64,000 nucleotides of DNA. Origin: Pseudomonadota bacterium. Its GTDB lineage: Bacteria > Pseudomonadota > Gammaproteobacteria > Steroidobacterales > Steroidobacteraceae. This document shows positions 26,660-36,762 of the stretch, piece by piece. Under the pieces are notes generated by a model, which was not told the origin of the DNA, did no database searches, and saw nothing but the letters and a program-made list of their open reading frames with translations. Made by a program: the position numbers and the translations under genes. Location of the stretch: the NCBI GenBank assembly GCA_021792755.1, contig JAJYUA010000001.1, forward strand, positions 1 to 64,000, given 5' to 3'. Position 1 is the first letter of the stretch. The number at the start of each line of letters is the position of its first letter.

Positions 26660-26896
26660 ATGTCCCGCGTCTGCGAGATCACCGGCAAGGGGCCGGCTGT
26701 CGGAAACCGCGTCTCCCACGCAAACAACAAGAAGCGTCGCCGCTTCCTGCCCAACCTGCACACGCAGCGGTTCTGGCTGGAGACGGAGAAGCGCTGGGTA
26801 TCACTGCGCATCTCCGCCCATGGGCTGCGCATCATCGAGAAAAAAGGCATCGACCAAGTCGTGACCTCCTTGCGCGCCCAGGGCATGAAGATCTGA
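26660..26896 (+). CDS. rpmB: 50S ribosomal protein L28
   Basis: A 78-residue large-subunit protein with the family start [11 protein letters not shown] and the basic stretch [15 protein letters not shown], full length. ATG at 26660 has AAGG nine bases before it. The frame open to 26636 would add an unlikely MIFLRLLH. It is cotranscribed with rpmG 13 bp downstream. Confidence 0.97.
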   Translation: MSRVCEITGKGPAVGNRVSHANNKKRRRFLPNLHTQRFWLETEKRWVSLRISAHGLRIIEKKGIDQVVTSLRAQGMKI

Positions 26897-26909
26897 CGGG
26901 AGCCCATCC

Positions 26910-27065
26910 ATGCGCGACAAGATCAAGCTGCTCTCCTCGGCCGGCACCGGCCACTTCTACGTGACCACCAAGAACAAGCGCCTGCATCCCGACAAGCTGG
27001 AGGTGCGCAAGTTCGACCCGGTGGCACGCAAGCACGTCGCTTACAAGGAAGCCAAGATCAAGTAG
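26910..27065 (+). CDS. rpmG: 50S ribosomal protein L33
   Basis: A 51-residue large-subunit protein beginning [17 protein letters not shown] and ending KEAKIK. The canonical TTKNKR motif is present. It has none of the four zinc-binding cysteines, so it is of the zinc-independent type. GGGAG lies upstream of ATG 26910. It is the last gene of the rpmB-rpmG pair. Confidence 0.96.
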   Translation: MRDKIKLLSSAGTGHFYVTTKNKRLHPDKLEVRKFDPVARKHVAYKEAKIK

Positions 27066-27069
27066 CCGG

Positions 27070-27083
27070 CCGCCTTCGGGCGG
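27070..27083 (+). terminator. UUCG-capped hairpin after rpmG
   Basis: CCGCC-TTCG-GGCGG starts 4 bases after the rpmG stop. The tetraloop is very stable, but no T-run follows, so it may mark the mRNA 3' end or assist ending before the convergent ftsX gene. Confidence 0.4.
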
Positions 27084-27143
27084 GAAAGCAGCCGCACAGC
27101 GCCGTTCAACCGTGCCATTGCCGGCCGGCTCTGAAGGAGCGGG

Positions 27144-28067
27144 CTAGGCCCGCGGCTCGATGCTGCGCAGGTGGCGGTGAGCGGCGATCCACGCCCCCAG
27201 CCATCCCAGAGCGAGGCCCCCGCCGAACAGCCCGCCGCACTGGCGCCCGGTCAGCCCCGTGAGCACAAAGCCGCTGCCGTACAGCTGCGCCAGCCGCGCC
27301 ACAGGCCCCGTGAGCCCGATCAGCACCGCCTCGAGGATCAGCCAGGCGAGTGCCGCCCCACCGAGCCCATAGAGCATCCCGGTATACAGGAAGGGACGGC
27401 GCACGAAGGCATTCGAGCCGCCGACCAGCTTGGTCACCTCGATCTCGGCGTGGCGGTTGAGGATCTCGAGCCTGATGGTGTTGCCAACCACCGCCAGCAC
27501 GCCGGCGCCCAGCAGCACCGCCGCGGTGGACACCAGCCGCCGCAACACCCCCAGAATGGCATTGAAACGCAGCGCCCACTGCGCATCGAGCTGCACCATG
27601 TCCACCGCCGGCCAGGCGGCCAGATCGCGGCGCAAGCGCTCGAGGTCGACCGCGCTGCTGGACCCGGGCTGCGGCACGATGTGCAGCACATTGGGCAGCG
27701 GATTGCCGTGCAGCACATCGAGCGCCGCGCCGAAGCCTGAATACTTGCGGAATTCCCTGAGCCCCTGCGCCGCGGAAATGACCGTGACGGTCTTGATGCC
27801 GGGGATCGTGCGCGCCCGCTCCGCGAGCCGCTGCGCCCGCTGCAGTGACACGCCGGACTTCAGGTACACGGACATGTCCACGGCCTGGGTGAAGCCGCCG
27901 GTGGCGGCTTCGGCGTTGGTCACGAGCAGCCCCAACGCCGCCGGCAGCGTCAGCGCCAGGCCGATGACCAACAGAGTGAACACGGTGGCGAGCGGCGAGC
28001 GCGCCATACGCCCAAGGGCGCCCAGCAGGGCCTGCGCGTGACGGGTGGCAAGCGTGGCGGGACTCAT
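27144..28067 (-). CDS. ftsX: Cell division protein FtsX
   Basis: A 307-residue inner-membrane partner of FtsE that couples ATP hydrolysis to cell-wall amidase activation at the septum. A first helix at about 28-50 (ATVFTLLVIGLALTLPAALG) is followed by a periplasmic domain of about 115 residues (MSVYLKSGVSLQRAQ) and three more helices in the last third. Family length and order are normal. It is third in ftsY-ftsE-ftsX, 12 bp after ftsE. Confidence 0.94.
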   Translation of the reverse strand: MSPATLATRHAQALLGALGRMARSPLATVFTLLVIGLALTLPAALGLLVTNAEAATGGFTQAVDMSVYLKSGVSLQRAQRLAERARTIPGIKTVTVISAAQGLREFRKYSGFGAALDVLHGNPLPNVLHIVPQPGSSSAVDLERLRRDLAAWPAVDMVQLDAQWALRFNAILGVLRRLVSTAAVLLGAGVLAVVGNTIRLEILNRHAEIEVTKLVGGSNAFVRRPFLYTGMLYGLGGAALAWLILEAVLIGLTGPVARLAQLYGSGFVLTGLTGRQCGGLFGGGLALGWLGAWIAAHRHLRSIEPRA

Positions 28068-28079
28068 GAGGCCTCGGGG

Positions 28080-28772
28080 TCAGCGGTTGGCCACCAGAGA
28101 AGGCAGGGGATCGGGGTCGCCGCCCCGCATCTCGCCGCTGTCGAGCATGATCTCGCGGCTGCCGAACTCGCGCACGATATGTCGGTCATGGGTGGCCACC
28201 AGCACGGTTACACCGACGTCGCTGAATCGTCTGAACAACCGCATCACTTCGATCGACAGCTCCGGATCGAGGTTGCCCGTCGGCTCATCGGCGACGATCA
28301 CCGCCGGCTTGCCGGCGACGGCGCGCGCGATGCCGACGCGCTGCTGCTCCCCGACCGACAGTTCCATGGGCAGCATCCGCTCCTTGCCGAGCAGGCCCAC
28401 CTGGTCGAGCGCGGCGCGCACGCGCTTGCCGATCTCCGTGAAAGGGGCGCCTGCGACCACCAGCGGCAGCGCCACGTTGTCGAACACCGGCCGGTCGGCG
28501 AGCAGCTTGTGATCCTGAAACACCACTCCGATCTGCCGCCGGAACGCGGGTATGTGGCGCTCCTTGATGGCGCCGATGTTGCGTCCGTTGACGCTCACCG
28601 TGCCGCGCGACGGCCGCTCGAGCAGCGCGATCAGCTTCAGCAGCGTGCTCTTGCCCGCGCCCGAGCGGCCGGTGACGAACACCATCTCGCCCCGGTCGAC
28701 GAAGAAGCTGACATTGGTGAGCGCCTCCCGTCCGTTGGGATAACGCTTGCTCACCCGCTGCAGCTCGATCAT
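28080..28772 (-). CDS. ftsE: Cell division ATP-binding protein FtsE
   Basis: A 230-residue ABC ATPase paired with FtsX. The Walker A is GRSGAGKST, the signature is [14 protein letters not shown] (LSVGE in place of LSGGQ), the Walker B is [12 protein letters not shown] and the switch His is in THD. ATG at 28772 ([14 protein letters not shown]) gives the standard FtsE N-terminus and lies 4 bp after the ftsY stop; the frame extends further upstream as a shadow within ftsY. Confidence 0.95.
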   Translation of the reverse strand: MIELQRVSKRYPNGREALTNVSFFVDRGEMVFVTGRSGAGKSTLLKLIALLERPSRGTVSVNGRNIGAIKERHIPAFRRQIGVVFQDHKLLADRPVFDNVALPLVVAGAPFTEIGKRVRAALDQVGLLGKERMLPMELSVGEQQRVGIARAVAGKPAVIVADEPTGNLDPELSIEVMRLFRRFSDVGVTVLVATHDRHIVREFGSREIMLDSGEMRGGDPDPLPSLVANR

Positions 28773-28776
28773 CCGC

Positions 28777-29754
28777 TCACTCCTGCGTCCCCGCGCGCGG
28801 CCCTTCGACCAGCGCGGCGGCGAATTCGCGGGCATCGAATTCGCCGAAATCCCCCGCCTGCTCCCCGATGCCGATGAAGCGGATCGGCACCCCGAGCCGC
28901 CGCGCGATGGCGATCACGATCCCGCCCTTGGCGGTGCCGTCGAGCTTGGTGATGGCGATGCCGCTCACACCGACCGCCTCGTGGAATTGAACGGCCTGCG
29001 CAAGCGCGTTCTGCCCCTGGTTGGCGTCGAGCACCAGCAGGACTTCGTGGGGAGCGGTCGGGTCGAGCCGCTGCAGGACACGCCTGACTTTTTTCAGCTC
29101 CTCCATCAGGTGCGATTGGCTGTGCAGGCGTCCGGCGGTATCCGCCAACAGGACGTCCGCTTTCTTCGCGCGCGCGGACTGCAGCGCATCGAAGAGCACG
29201 GCACCCGGGTCCGCCCCGGCGTGCTGGGCAATAAAATCCGCGCCGCTGCGCTCGGCCCATACCGCGAGCTGCTCGATGGCTGCGGCGCGGAAAGTGTCGC
29301 CCGCGGCGAGCACGACGCTGCGGCCTTCGTCGTGCAAGCGACGGGAGAGCTTGCCGATGGTGGTGGTCTTGCCGGAACCGTTGACGCCCACGACCAGGAT
29401 GGTGAAGGGCCGGTGCCTCGGATCGATGAGGAGCGGCCGCGCGCACGGCTCGAGAATCCCGATCACCGCCTCGCGCAGCGCCGCGATCAATGCGTCGACG
29501 TCGGCGAGCTCCTTGCGTGCAACCTTCCTGTGCAGGTCCGAGAGGATGTGCTCCGTGGCATCGATTCCGACATCCGCTGTCAGCAGCCGAGTCTCGAGCT
29601 CCTCGAGGACTTCGGCGTCGATTCGCCGTCCCCGCAGCAGATTGGGAAGATCGAAGCCGAGCCGGCCGCGACTCAAGCGCTGGGCCAGCCGTTTGAAGAA
29701 CCCCCGGCGCTCGCCGTTGCGGGGCGCCCCGTCTTTGGAATCGGAATCAGCCAT
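28777..29754 (-). CDS. ftsY: Signal recognition particle receptor FtsY
   Basis: A 325-residue SRP GTPase that docks translating ribosomes at the membrane. The GTPase motifs are all seen: [10 protein letters not shown] (G1), DTFRAAA, DTAGR (G3), [10 protein letters not shown] (G4) and the closing GIGEQAGDF. The acidic A domain typical of E. coli FtsY is almost absent, reduced to about 40 mostly basic residues ([17 protein letters not shown]), as in several short forms. It is first in the ftsYEX operon and divergent from rsmD by 25 bp. Confidence 0.96.
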   Translation of the reverse strand: MADSDSKDGAPRNGERRGFFKRLAQRLSRGRLGFDLPNLLRGRRIDAEVLEELETRLLTADVGIDATEHILSDLHRKVARKELADVDALIAALREAVIGILEPCARPLLIDPRHRPFTILVVGVNGSGKTTTIGKLSRRLHDEGRSVVLAAGDTFRAAAIEQLAVWAERSGADFIAQHAGADPGAVLFDALQSARAKKADVLLADTAGRLHSQSHLMEELKKVRRVLQRLDPTAPHEVLLVLDANQGQNALAQAVQFHEAVGVSGIAITKLDGTAKGGIVIAIARRLGVPIRFIGIGEQAGDFGEFDAREFAAALVEGPRAGTQE

Positions 29755-29779
29755 GCGTGGCCGCTAGTGTATCTTAATC

Positions 29780-30873
<1,094 letters not shown>

Positions 30874-30876
30874 TCG

Positions 30877-31689
30877 TCATTTCTGGCATTTGGGGCAGTA
30901 GTACGTCGAGCGGCCCTGCTGCGTCGCGTGCCCGATCATCGTGCGGCATACCCGGCACGGCTCGCCCGCCCGCTCATACACATGCAGCTTCTGCCGGAAG
31001 TATCCCGGCGAGCCATTGGGCCTCACGAAATCCCGCAGCGTCGTGCCGCCCACCCGGATCGCCTGCGCCAACACCGCTCGCACCGCCCGAACCAGCCGCC
31101 CCGCTTCGGCGCGCGAGAGACTGCGCGCCTGCCGCTCCGGCAGGATCCGGGCGCGGAACAGCGCTTCGCTGGCGTAAATGTTACCCACCCCCACGACCAG
31201 GCGGCTGTTCATCAGCAGCTGCTTGACCGCCACCCGGCGCCCGCGGGCCACCCCCCACAGATAGTCCGCGTCGAACGCGGCATCGAAGGGCTCCGGAGCA
31301 AGGTGCGCGAGCAACCGATGTCGGGCTGGATCCTGCGTGAAGTGCAGGCTGCCGAACCGGCGAGGGTCGTTGAAGCGTAGAGTCTGACCGGAATCAAGCC
31401 TCAAGTCGAATTGATCGTGCGCGATTCTGGGGGTATCTGCGGATAACACGCGCAGCGAGCCGGACATGCCCAGATGCAGCAGCAACGTGCCCGACGTCAG
31501 CCTGATCAACAGGTACTTGGCCCGCCGGTCCGTGCCGGTGATCCGCTGGCCGGCGACGCGGGCCGGCAGCGACGGCGACACCGGCCAGCGCAGCCGCGGC
31601 TCGTAGACCTCGAGCGCCACGATCCGCCGGCCGAGGGCATGCGGCTCGATACCGCGGCGGGTAGTCTCGACTTCGGGGAGCTCCGGCAT
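30877..31689 (-). CDS. mutM: Formamidopyrimidine-DNA glycosylase
   Basis: A 270-residue DNA repair enzyme excising 8-oxoguanine. The mature N-terminus PELPEVE provides the catalytic proline and glutamate. The lysine in RRAKYLL is conserved, a helix-two-turn-helix is present around LLMNSRLVVGVGNIYASE, and the C-terminal zinc finger C-x2-C-x16-C-x2-C (CRVC ... CPKC) is intact. The coaD-mutM association is conserved in gammaproteobacteria. Confidence 0.97.
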   Translation of the reverse strand: MPELPEVETTRRGIEPHALGRRIVALEVYEPRLRWPVSPSLPARVAGQRITGTDRRAKYLLIRLTSGTLLLHLGMSGSLRVLSADTPRIAHDQFDLRLDSGQTLRFNDPRRFGSLHFTQDPARHRLLAHLAPEPFDAAFDADYLWGVARGRRVAVKQLLMNSRLVVGVGNIYASEALFRARILPERQARSLSRAEAGRLVRAVRAVLAQAIRVGGTTLRDFVRPNGSPGYFRQKLHVYERAGEPCRVCRTMIGHATQQGRSTYYCPKCQK

Positions 31690-31821
31690 CGCTCTATCCT
31701 GCGCCGCGCCCAGGGTTGGATGTGCTCGAGCGGCGAACGCCGGTCAGGAGCGCCCCCGCGGGCGGCCGAGTACCCCCGCTCGACTCCCGGGGCGCTGCGC
31801 GCGCCGGAAAAACTCCCGCGC

Positions 31822-32409
31822 TCACTGCTCCGGGCGAGTTTTGCGCTTCCCCGGCAACATGCGCCGCAGCACCGAATCCCGCAATACATAGTGATGGGCA
31901 AGCGCTGCGGCGGCATGCAGACCCGCCACGATCACCACCAGGTCCGCCAGGTCCGCGTGCAGACCGCCGATGGTCCGGATCACAGACCGGGTGCTGAAGG
32001 CCGGCCTCGGGAAGGCGAACCAGTCGAACACGTGATTGCCGTACAGCCACACCCGGGACAGCCCGAGCGCCACCGTCACCCCGAGCAGCACATACAGCCC
32101 GTAATGAACGCTGCGGGCAAGCTCGCCCTGCCAGCCCGAATCGGCCGGTGGCAGCCGGCGGCCGGCGCCCGCGCGCCAGGCGATCCGTACCAGCAGTATC
32201 GCGCCCAGCGTGATCCCGAGCAGAATGTGCACCGACAGCGCTGCTTCCCGGGGCCCGCCCTTGGGGAAAAAGCTCAAGGACTGACCAAGTGTCCACAAGC
32301 TCGCCACGAGCACAACGGTGACCCAGTGCAGCAGAATGCTGAAATCGTCGTATCGATGCTCGGCCGCTGCCTTGGCGGGGAATTCGATGGATTCGTCCGG
32401 ATTGTACAT
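31822..32409 (-). CDS. Cytochrome b561-family membrane protein
   Basis: A 195-residue di-haem membrane electron carrier with four helices (about 17-37, 52-70, 92-112, 145-165). Histidines for haem are in ILLHWVTV, LSVHILLG, RSVHYGLY, GLHADLAD and LHAAAALAHHY, matching the bacterial b561/CybB pattern. ATG at 32409 (MYNPDES) is chosen because upstream residues look non-coding. It lies between mutM and rpoH on the opposite strand to rpoH and has no visible partner. Confidence 0.85.
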   Translation of the reverse strand: MYNPDESIEFPAKAAAEHRYDDFSILLHWVTVVLVASLWTLGQSLSFFPKGGPREAALSVHILLGITLGAILLVRIAWRAGAGRRLPPADSGWQGELARSVHYGLYVLLGVTVALGLSRVWLYGNHVFDWFAFPRPAFSTRSVIRTIGGLHADLADLVVIVAGLHAAAALAHHYVLRDSVLRRMLPGKRKTRPEQ

Positions 32410-32585
32410 AATCGAGGTTCGGGAAGCAGTTGCCCTGTCTACGGTAAAGAACGGGGCCGCGCACGATAACGAAAGATACCGAGTCACTGTGAATTTTTCT
32501 GGTCACCGTCCCTTCTTGCTTGGCTAGCGCTTTGGCTCTGACGACGCGGAAGATACGGATCTCTACCCGGGAACCTTTTGGTCGC

Positions 32586-32615
32586 TTAGCACTCGCACAT
32601 ACGGAGTGCTAGTAT
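32586..32615 (+). promoter_or_regulatory. CIRCE operator within the rpoH promoter
   Basis: TTAGCACTC-N9-GAGTGCTAG at 32586-32612 matches the HrcA operator CIRCE (TTAGCACTC-N9-GAGTGCTAA) at 17 of 18 positions with the exact 9-base spacer. A sigma-70 promoter is embedded: TTAGCA as -35 (32586-32591) and TAGTAT as -10 (32610-32615), 18 bp apart, so HrcA bound here would block RNA polymerase. Confidence 0.9.
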
Positions 32616-32641
32616 TCGGCACACTGAATCTGGGAGCATCC

Positions 32642-33532
32642 ATGACCGCAAGCACTGCATTGATCGCCCGGCCCTGCGACTTTGCGCTCGCAGGGCCAGG
32701 CGGCAGCGTAGATGCGTATATCGATCGCGTGAGCCGCATTCCGGTGCTCGACCGCGAGGAAGAGCGCGCACTGGCGGAGCGCTTCCGCAACCAGGACGAT
32801 CTCGGCGCCGCCCGCAAGCTGGTGCTCTCGCACCTGCGCTTCGTGGTTCACATCGCCCGAGGCTATCGAGGCTACGGGCTGCCCTTGGGCGATCTCATAC
32901 AGGAAGGCAATGTAGGCCTGATGAAGGCCGTGAAGCGCTTCGATCCCGAGCTCAACGTGCGCCTCGTGTCCTTTGCGGTGCACTGGATCCGGGCCGAGAT
33001 TCACGAGTACGTCCTGCGCAACTGGCGGCTGGTCAAGATCGCCACCACCAAGGCCCAGCGCAAACTCTTCTTCAACCTGCGGCGGGTGAAGAGGAACCTC
33101 ACCTGGCTGTCCGCGGAAGAAACCGCCGCGGTGGCCAAGGACTTGGGTGTCACGCCCGGGGAGGTCAACGAGATGGAGAAGCGCCTGGCGGCGCACGATC
33201 TGTCGTTCGACCCGGCGCCCGATGCGGACGAGGAGGAATCCTACGGTCCGTCGGCCTACCTGCCCGCGCCGGATGCCGATCCGGCCGAACAGGTGGAAGC
33301 CACGGAGTGGGAGCATGACTCCTCCACCCGGCTGCGCGGCGCGCTCGAGCACCTCGATGCACGCAGCCGCGACATCCTGCAGCGCCGGTGGATGAGCGAG
33401 GACAAAGCGACGTTGCACGAGCTGGCCGACCAGTACGGGGTGTCCGCGGAGCGGATCCGGCAGATCGAGGCCAACGCCATGGGGAAGCTGCGCGGGTTCC
33501 TCACGCCGGAGCCGCAGGCGGCGCCGGCGTGA
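32642..33532 (+). CDS. rpoH: RNA polymerase heat-shock sigma factor (sigma-32)
   Basis: A 296-residue group 3 sigma factor. Region 2 (about 65-135) has [20 protein letters not shown] and [15 protein letters not shown]. The RpoH-specific box QRKLFFNLR follows, and region 4 ends with a helix-turn-helix ([19 protein letters not shown]). ATG at 32642 has GGGAG six bases upstream. Its place near ftsYEX recalls E. coli ftsX-rpoH. Its promoter carries a CIRCE operator, so in addition to any translational control it is probably repressed by HrcA when GroEL is free. Confidence 0.96.
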   Translation: MTASTALIARPCDFALAGPGGSVDAYIDRVSRIPVLDREEERALAERFRNQDDLGAARKLVLSHLRFVVHIARGYRGYGLPLGDLIQEGNVGLMKAVKRFDPELNVRLVSFAVHWIRAEIHEYVLRNWRLVKIATTKAQRKLFFNLRRVKRNLTWLSAEETAAVAKDLGVTPGEVNEMEKRLAAHDLSFDPAPDADEEESYGPSAYLPAPDADPAEQVEATEWEHDSSTRLRGALEHLDARSRDILQRRWMSEDKATLHELADQYGVSAERIRQIEANAMGKLRGFLTPEPQAAPA

Positions 33533-33542
33533 CTGCGTAACT

Positions 33543-33603
33543 CAGGCACAGGGCCGTGCCTGCCGCCGGAGGTGGCGGGCAGCGAGCAAAGACCACGTTT
33601 TTT
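33543..33603 (+). terminator. Probable rpoH terminator
   Basis: Two stems follow the stop: CAGGCAC/GTGCCTG (33543-33562) and CCGCC/GGCGG (33563-33578). A TTTTTT run lies at 33598-33603. The T-run is 20 bases past the second stem, so this may be an imperfect or Rho-assisted terminator. Confidence 0.5.
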
Positions 33604-33651
33604 GCGCGCGGCACACGCGCGGCCGGAGAGGACGGCCGGACCCGGCGCCTG

Positions 33652-34938
33652 TTAATGGGCTGCCCGCACCGCCGCCGCCACCTGCTCGTGCACCGACTTG
33701 TCGAGCGGATCGGGCACCAGCTCATCCCCCTGCGCCAGGTCGGCGAGCGTTTGTGCGGCCGCCATCAGCATCGCGTCGGTGAAGCGAGCCGCGCGGGCAT
33801 CGAGTGCGCCCCTGAACAGCCCCGGGAAGGCGAGCACGTTGTTGATGTCCTTGCCGTCGGCGGCAAAGGCGGCTCCGTGCTCGCGTGCCACGATGGGCTC
33901 GATTTCCGGATCGGGATTGGACAGCGCCAGGATGACCTGGCCAGGCCGGACCCACTGCGGGCGGATGAGACCTTTCACCCCCGTGGTGGCGAGCACGATG
34001 TCGGCGCGCTGCATGATGGACTCCAGGCTCGCCTCCTCACCGCCGAGGGCGCGAAGGCGCGCGAGAGCGGCGGGATCGCGATCGGTGCCGAGCACGTTGT
34101 TCACGCCATAAGCGCGCAGCAGCCGCACGATCCCCGTGCCGGCCGCGCCGAGGCCGATCTGGCCCACGGTACTCCGCGGCAGACTCCTGCGGGCGCGGCG
34201 CGCCGCATTGATGAGCGCCGCCAGCGCCACGACGGCGGTGCCGTGCTGATCGTCGTGCAGCACGGGCTTGGCAAGCCGCTCGCACAAGCGGCTCTCGATC
34301 TCGAAGCACTCCGGCGCGGCGAAATCCTCCAGCTGGATGGCGCCAAAGGACAGGTGGATCGCGACGATGTGATCCACGACCTCCTCGGGCCGGGTCTGCT
34401 CGATCAGGATGGGCACCGCGGACAGGCCCGCGAGGTCGGCGAACAGCGCCGCCTTGCCTTCCATCACCGGCAGGCCGGCGAGCGGCCCGATGTTGCCGAG
34501 ACCCAGGACCGCCGTGCCGTTGGTGATCACGGCCACGGTGTTGTCGATGCTCGTGTACTCGTGCGCGAGCTCGGGATCCTGTTTGATGGCGAGGCACACC
34601 CGCGCCACCCCCGGTGTGTACACATCGCGCAGCACCTGCCGCGTGTTGATCGGCAGACTCGCGACGGTGCGGATCTTGCCGCCGCGGTGGCGATTGAAAA
34701 CCCGGTCGGACTTGCCGAGGAAGCGCGCGTTCGGAAGCTGATCGATGCGATCGTAGAGGCTGCGGTCGGCCTCCTCGTCCATCTCCAGGGTGATCTCCCA
34801 GACCGTTCGGCCCTGCCCGCGGCGCAACGCCGTCAGGTGCTCGATGGCGAGCCCGGCCTCGGCGATCACCTGCAGCACTCTCGCGAGGCTCCCGGGCTGG
34901 TGTACGGTCTCGACGATGAGAATCTCGGGTATCTTCAT
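33652..34938 (-). CDS. NAD(P)-dependent malic enzyme with N-terminal ACT domain
   Basis: A 428-residue enzyme converting malate to pyruvate with reduction of NAD(P). An N-terminal ACT domain (about 1-75, IPEILIVETVHQPGSLARVL) suggests amino-acid or effector control. The malic N-domain carries DVYTPGVA, the metal and catalytic region reads CERLAKPVLHDDQHGTAVV, and the Rossmann domain has GLGAAGTGI and ALSNPDPEIEP. ATG 34938 begins the ACT domain; an ATG at 34989 with GGGTGG before it is an alternative. It is short compared with MaeB, lacking the phosphotransacetylase-like C-terminus. It is divergent from the sensor gene. Confidence 0.92.
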   Translation of the reverse strand: MKIPEILIVETVHQPGSLARVLQVIAEAGLAIEHLTALRRGQGRTVWEITLEMDEEADRSLYDRIDQLPNARFLGKSDRVFNRHRGGKIRTVASLPINTRQVLRDVYTPGVARVCLAIKQDPELAHEYTSIDNTVAVITNGTAVLGLGNIGPLAGLPVMEGKAALFADLAGLSAVPILIEQTRPEEVVDHIVAIHLSFGAIQLEDFAAPECFEIESRLCERLAKPVLHDDQHGTAVVALAALINAARRARRSLPRSTVGQIGLGAAGTGIVRLLRAYGVNNVLGTDRDPAALARLRALGGEEASLESIMQRADIVLATTGVKGLIRPQWVRPGQVILALSNPDPEIEPIVAREHGAAFAADGKDINNVLAFPGLFRGALDARAARFTDAMLMAAAQTLADLAQGDELVPDPLDKSVHEQVAAAVRAAH

Positions 34939-35014
34939 AGGGAATGACGGCGGAACCCCCGCTGCAAACTTTTCAGTATAAGTCCTCATCCACCCGAAAG
35001 AGTGCTCAAAGTCG

Positions 35015-36211
35015 ATGTCGTCCTGGCTCAAGGTCCTGCTACTCGCACTGGTCGCTCTGGTGCTGCCCTGGGACGGCATCCGCTACGCCCGGCAGATGGA
35101 ATCGGCGCTGCGCGAGAGCGAGCGGCAGTCGCTGCGCTCGGTCGCCGACACGGTGGCCGCCTCGCTTCAGGGCCGTGCCGCCCTGCTCTACCGCTACCCC
35201 GGGACACCCGCCCGCGGCGGTCCCTATGATCTCACCGCCGTGCCCTTGCCGGCACCGCTGTCCGTCGAGGGCGCTGCCGGCTGGGTCGGCGCGGGCGGGG
35301 GGGGCAGGCCATACGGCCGGGGCGCCTGGCGCCACTACGGCAAGGCTCCGCATCGCTTCGCCATCCTCGCCGGCGTGTACGGGCGCATGCTGTATGTGCT
35401 GCTGAAGGTGCAGGACCCGCGCGTGGTGTTCGATGCGCCCTTCGCCAACCCGCTGCGCCGGGCTGCCATGGGGGATCGCATCTGGCTCGGCTATGCCGGC
35501 CCTCGGGGCGGGCAACACGCCGAGTTTTTCGCGCTGACCGGTCCGGGCCCCATCGTGGCCCGCCGCATCGTGACGGGCGAGTACGGACGCCGGCAGGCAA
35601 TCATCGATCCGCGCATCGTCGGCAGCCTGCAGCTGCGTGCCGGCGGATACGATGTCGAGTTTTCGATGCCGCTTTCCCTCATCGACGGCCGGTTCGGCGT
35701 GCTGATCGACGACCGTGACCGGCGCGGCGCGGCGCCCCTGAGCTACGGGACTCTCAGCGCACGCACGCTGCGCACCCGCGGCCGTCTGATCCTCGCCTCA
35801 CCGGCGCTGCCCAAGTACCTGGCCCGGTTCGTGAAGCCGGGTTTGAGGCTCTCGGTCACGACCCCCGCAGGCGCCATGCTGGCCCAGGCCGACGAGCTCA
35901 CCGTGCCACGGGTGCCGGCACCCCAGCCCGGCATCCTCGCCCGCCTCTACCATCGTCTGGTCGGACCACATGGGGTAAGGGTGATCGAGACGACGGCCCC
36001 GATCTACGGCGCCGTCCACGGCCCGGTGATCGCGCGGCTGCTGCTCACCCGGATATCGGACCGCGGGGTGTGGCTGCGCAACCGCACGCTGGAGCGAATG
36101 CTGAATGTGACGCTCGCGACCAGCGCGCTTGCCTTCATCGCGGCCGCCGGACTTGCCGCTCACCTGGCGGGGCAAGGATGGGGCAACCGCAGGCGGCGCC
36201 GGGCCGGTTGA
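35015..36211 (+). CDS. Membrane sensor resembling PdsS but without a kinase domain
   Basis: A 398-residue protein with a first helix at 5-20 (VLLLALVALVLPWDGIRY), a long periplasmic region and a second helix at about 365-388 (TLATSALAFIAAAGLAAHLAG). It then stops after a short basic tail (RRRRR). The N-terminal pattern, with QMESALRESERQSLRSVADTVA after the first helix and a following carbohydrate-binding-like beta domain, matches the sensor half of the sortase-system histidine kinase PdsS and relatives. HAMP, phospho-acceptor and ATPase domains that should follow helix two are absent, and none is seen in other frames to 36353. Either the gene is truncated or it works as a stand-alone membrane sensor. 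Confidence 0.65.
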   Translation: MSSWLKVLLLALVALVLPWDGIRYARQMESALRESERQSLRSVADTVAASLQGRAALLYRYPGTPARGGPYDLTAVPLPAPLSVEGAAGWVGAGGGGRPYGRGAWRHYGKAPHRFAILAGVYGRMLYVLLKVQDPRVVFDAPFANPLRRAAMGDRIWLGYAGPRGGQHAEFFALTGPGPIVARRIVTGEYGRRQAIIDPRIVGSLQLRAGGYDVEFSMPLSLIDGRFGVLIDDRDRRGAAPLSYGTLSARTLRTRGRLILASPALPKYLARFVKPGLRLSVTTPAGAMLAQADELTVPRVPAPQPGILARLYHRLVGPHGVRVIETTAPIYGAVHGPVIARLLLTRISDRGVWLRNRTLERMLNVTLATSALAFIAAAGLAAHLAGQGWGNRRRRRAG

Positions 36212-36353
36212 GCGCCGGCGTTGGCGCCCGCCTCACTTGCGCTTGCATCCTCCGTCCTTCTCGCGCACCATTCGCGCCGCGTCGCGGGGTGTGGTGCCGC
36301 CCGTGACGCCCAGCGATGGCGGTCCGGACCCCACGGGAGGTGTAACAAAGGAC

Positions 36354-36731
36354 ATGAAGCAGCGCGCGTCGAGCAGCCTCGATCCCCGTCCCGCTCTGTG
36401 CAGCGTCAATTCGTACCTCGAGAAGAATTTTCCCGACTTCTTCGCCGAAGTCCGTTTCCAGGCCGGCGACGATGATTACTTTCTATACGCCCGCTTCGGC
36501 CAGTACCTCGCCCGCACCATCGAGCAGGACCGGGCTCCCCGCGAGAAGATCAACCGCGGCTTCACCGTGCTCAACAAGATGGCCCGCGCATCGGCGCGCC
36601 ATCCGCGCATCCGCCAACTGCTGGTCTGCGGCCCCCTGGAGTACATCCTCGATGCTCCCAAGGCCCGGGCGCTGGCGCGCAAACGTCTCTCGGCGGTCGC
36701 CCAGGGCTATCTCGAGAGTCTGTGCGAGTGA
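36354..36731 (+). CDS. Unrecognised small helical protein
   Basis: A 125-residue predicted soluble, mostly helical protein. Conserved-looking patches are VNSYLEKNFPDFFAE, FARFGQYLA-like aromatic text (LYARFGQYLARTIE) and PLEYILDAP before a charged C-terminal helix (KARALARKRLSAVAQGYLE). The rhythm resembles small helical DUF proteins near toxin-immunity families, but I cannot name one. ATG at 36354 has AAAGGA almost adjacent and GGGAGG 15 bases away. It lies between the kinase-less sensor and the DUF924 gene on the same strand. Confidence 0.6.
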   Translation: MKQRASSSLDPRPALCSVNSYLEKNFPDFFAEVRFQAGDDDYFLYARFGQYLARTIEQDRAPREKINRGFTVLNKMARASARHPRIRQLLVCGPLEYILDAPKARALARKRLSAVAQGYLESLCE

Positions 36732-36762
36732 GTTGACATAACGTCGACCGCGGAGCGCATCG

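Noticed and set aside
36212-36353. Frameshifted HAMP/kinase region after the sensor gene
   Set aside because: Other frames in this stretch give no HAMP or phospho-acceptor text, so a simple frameshift does not explain the missing kinase.
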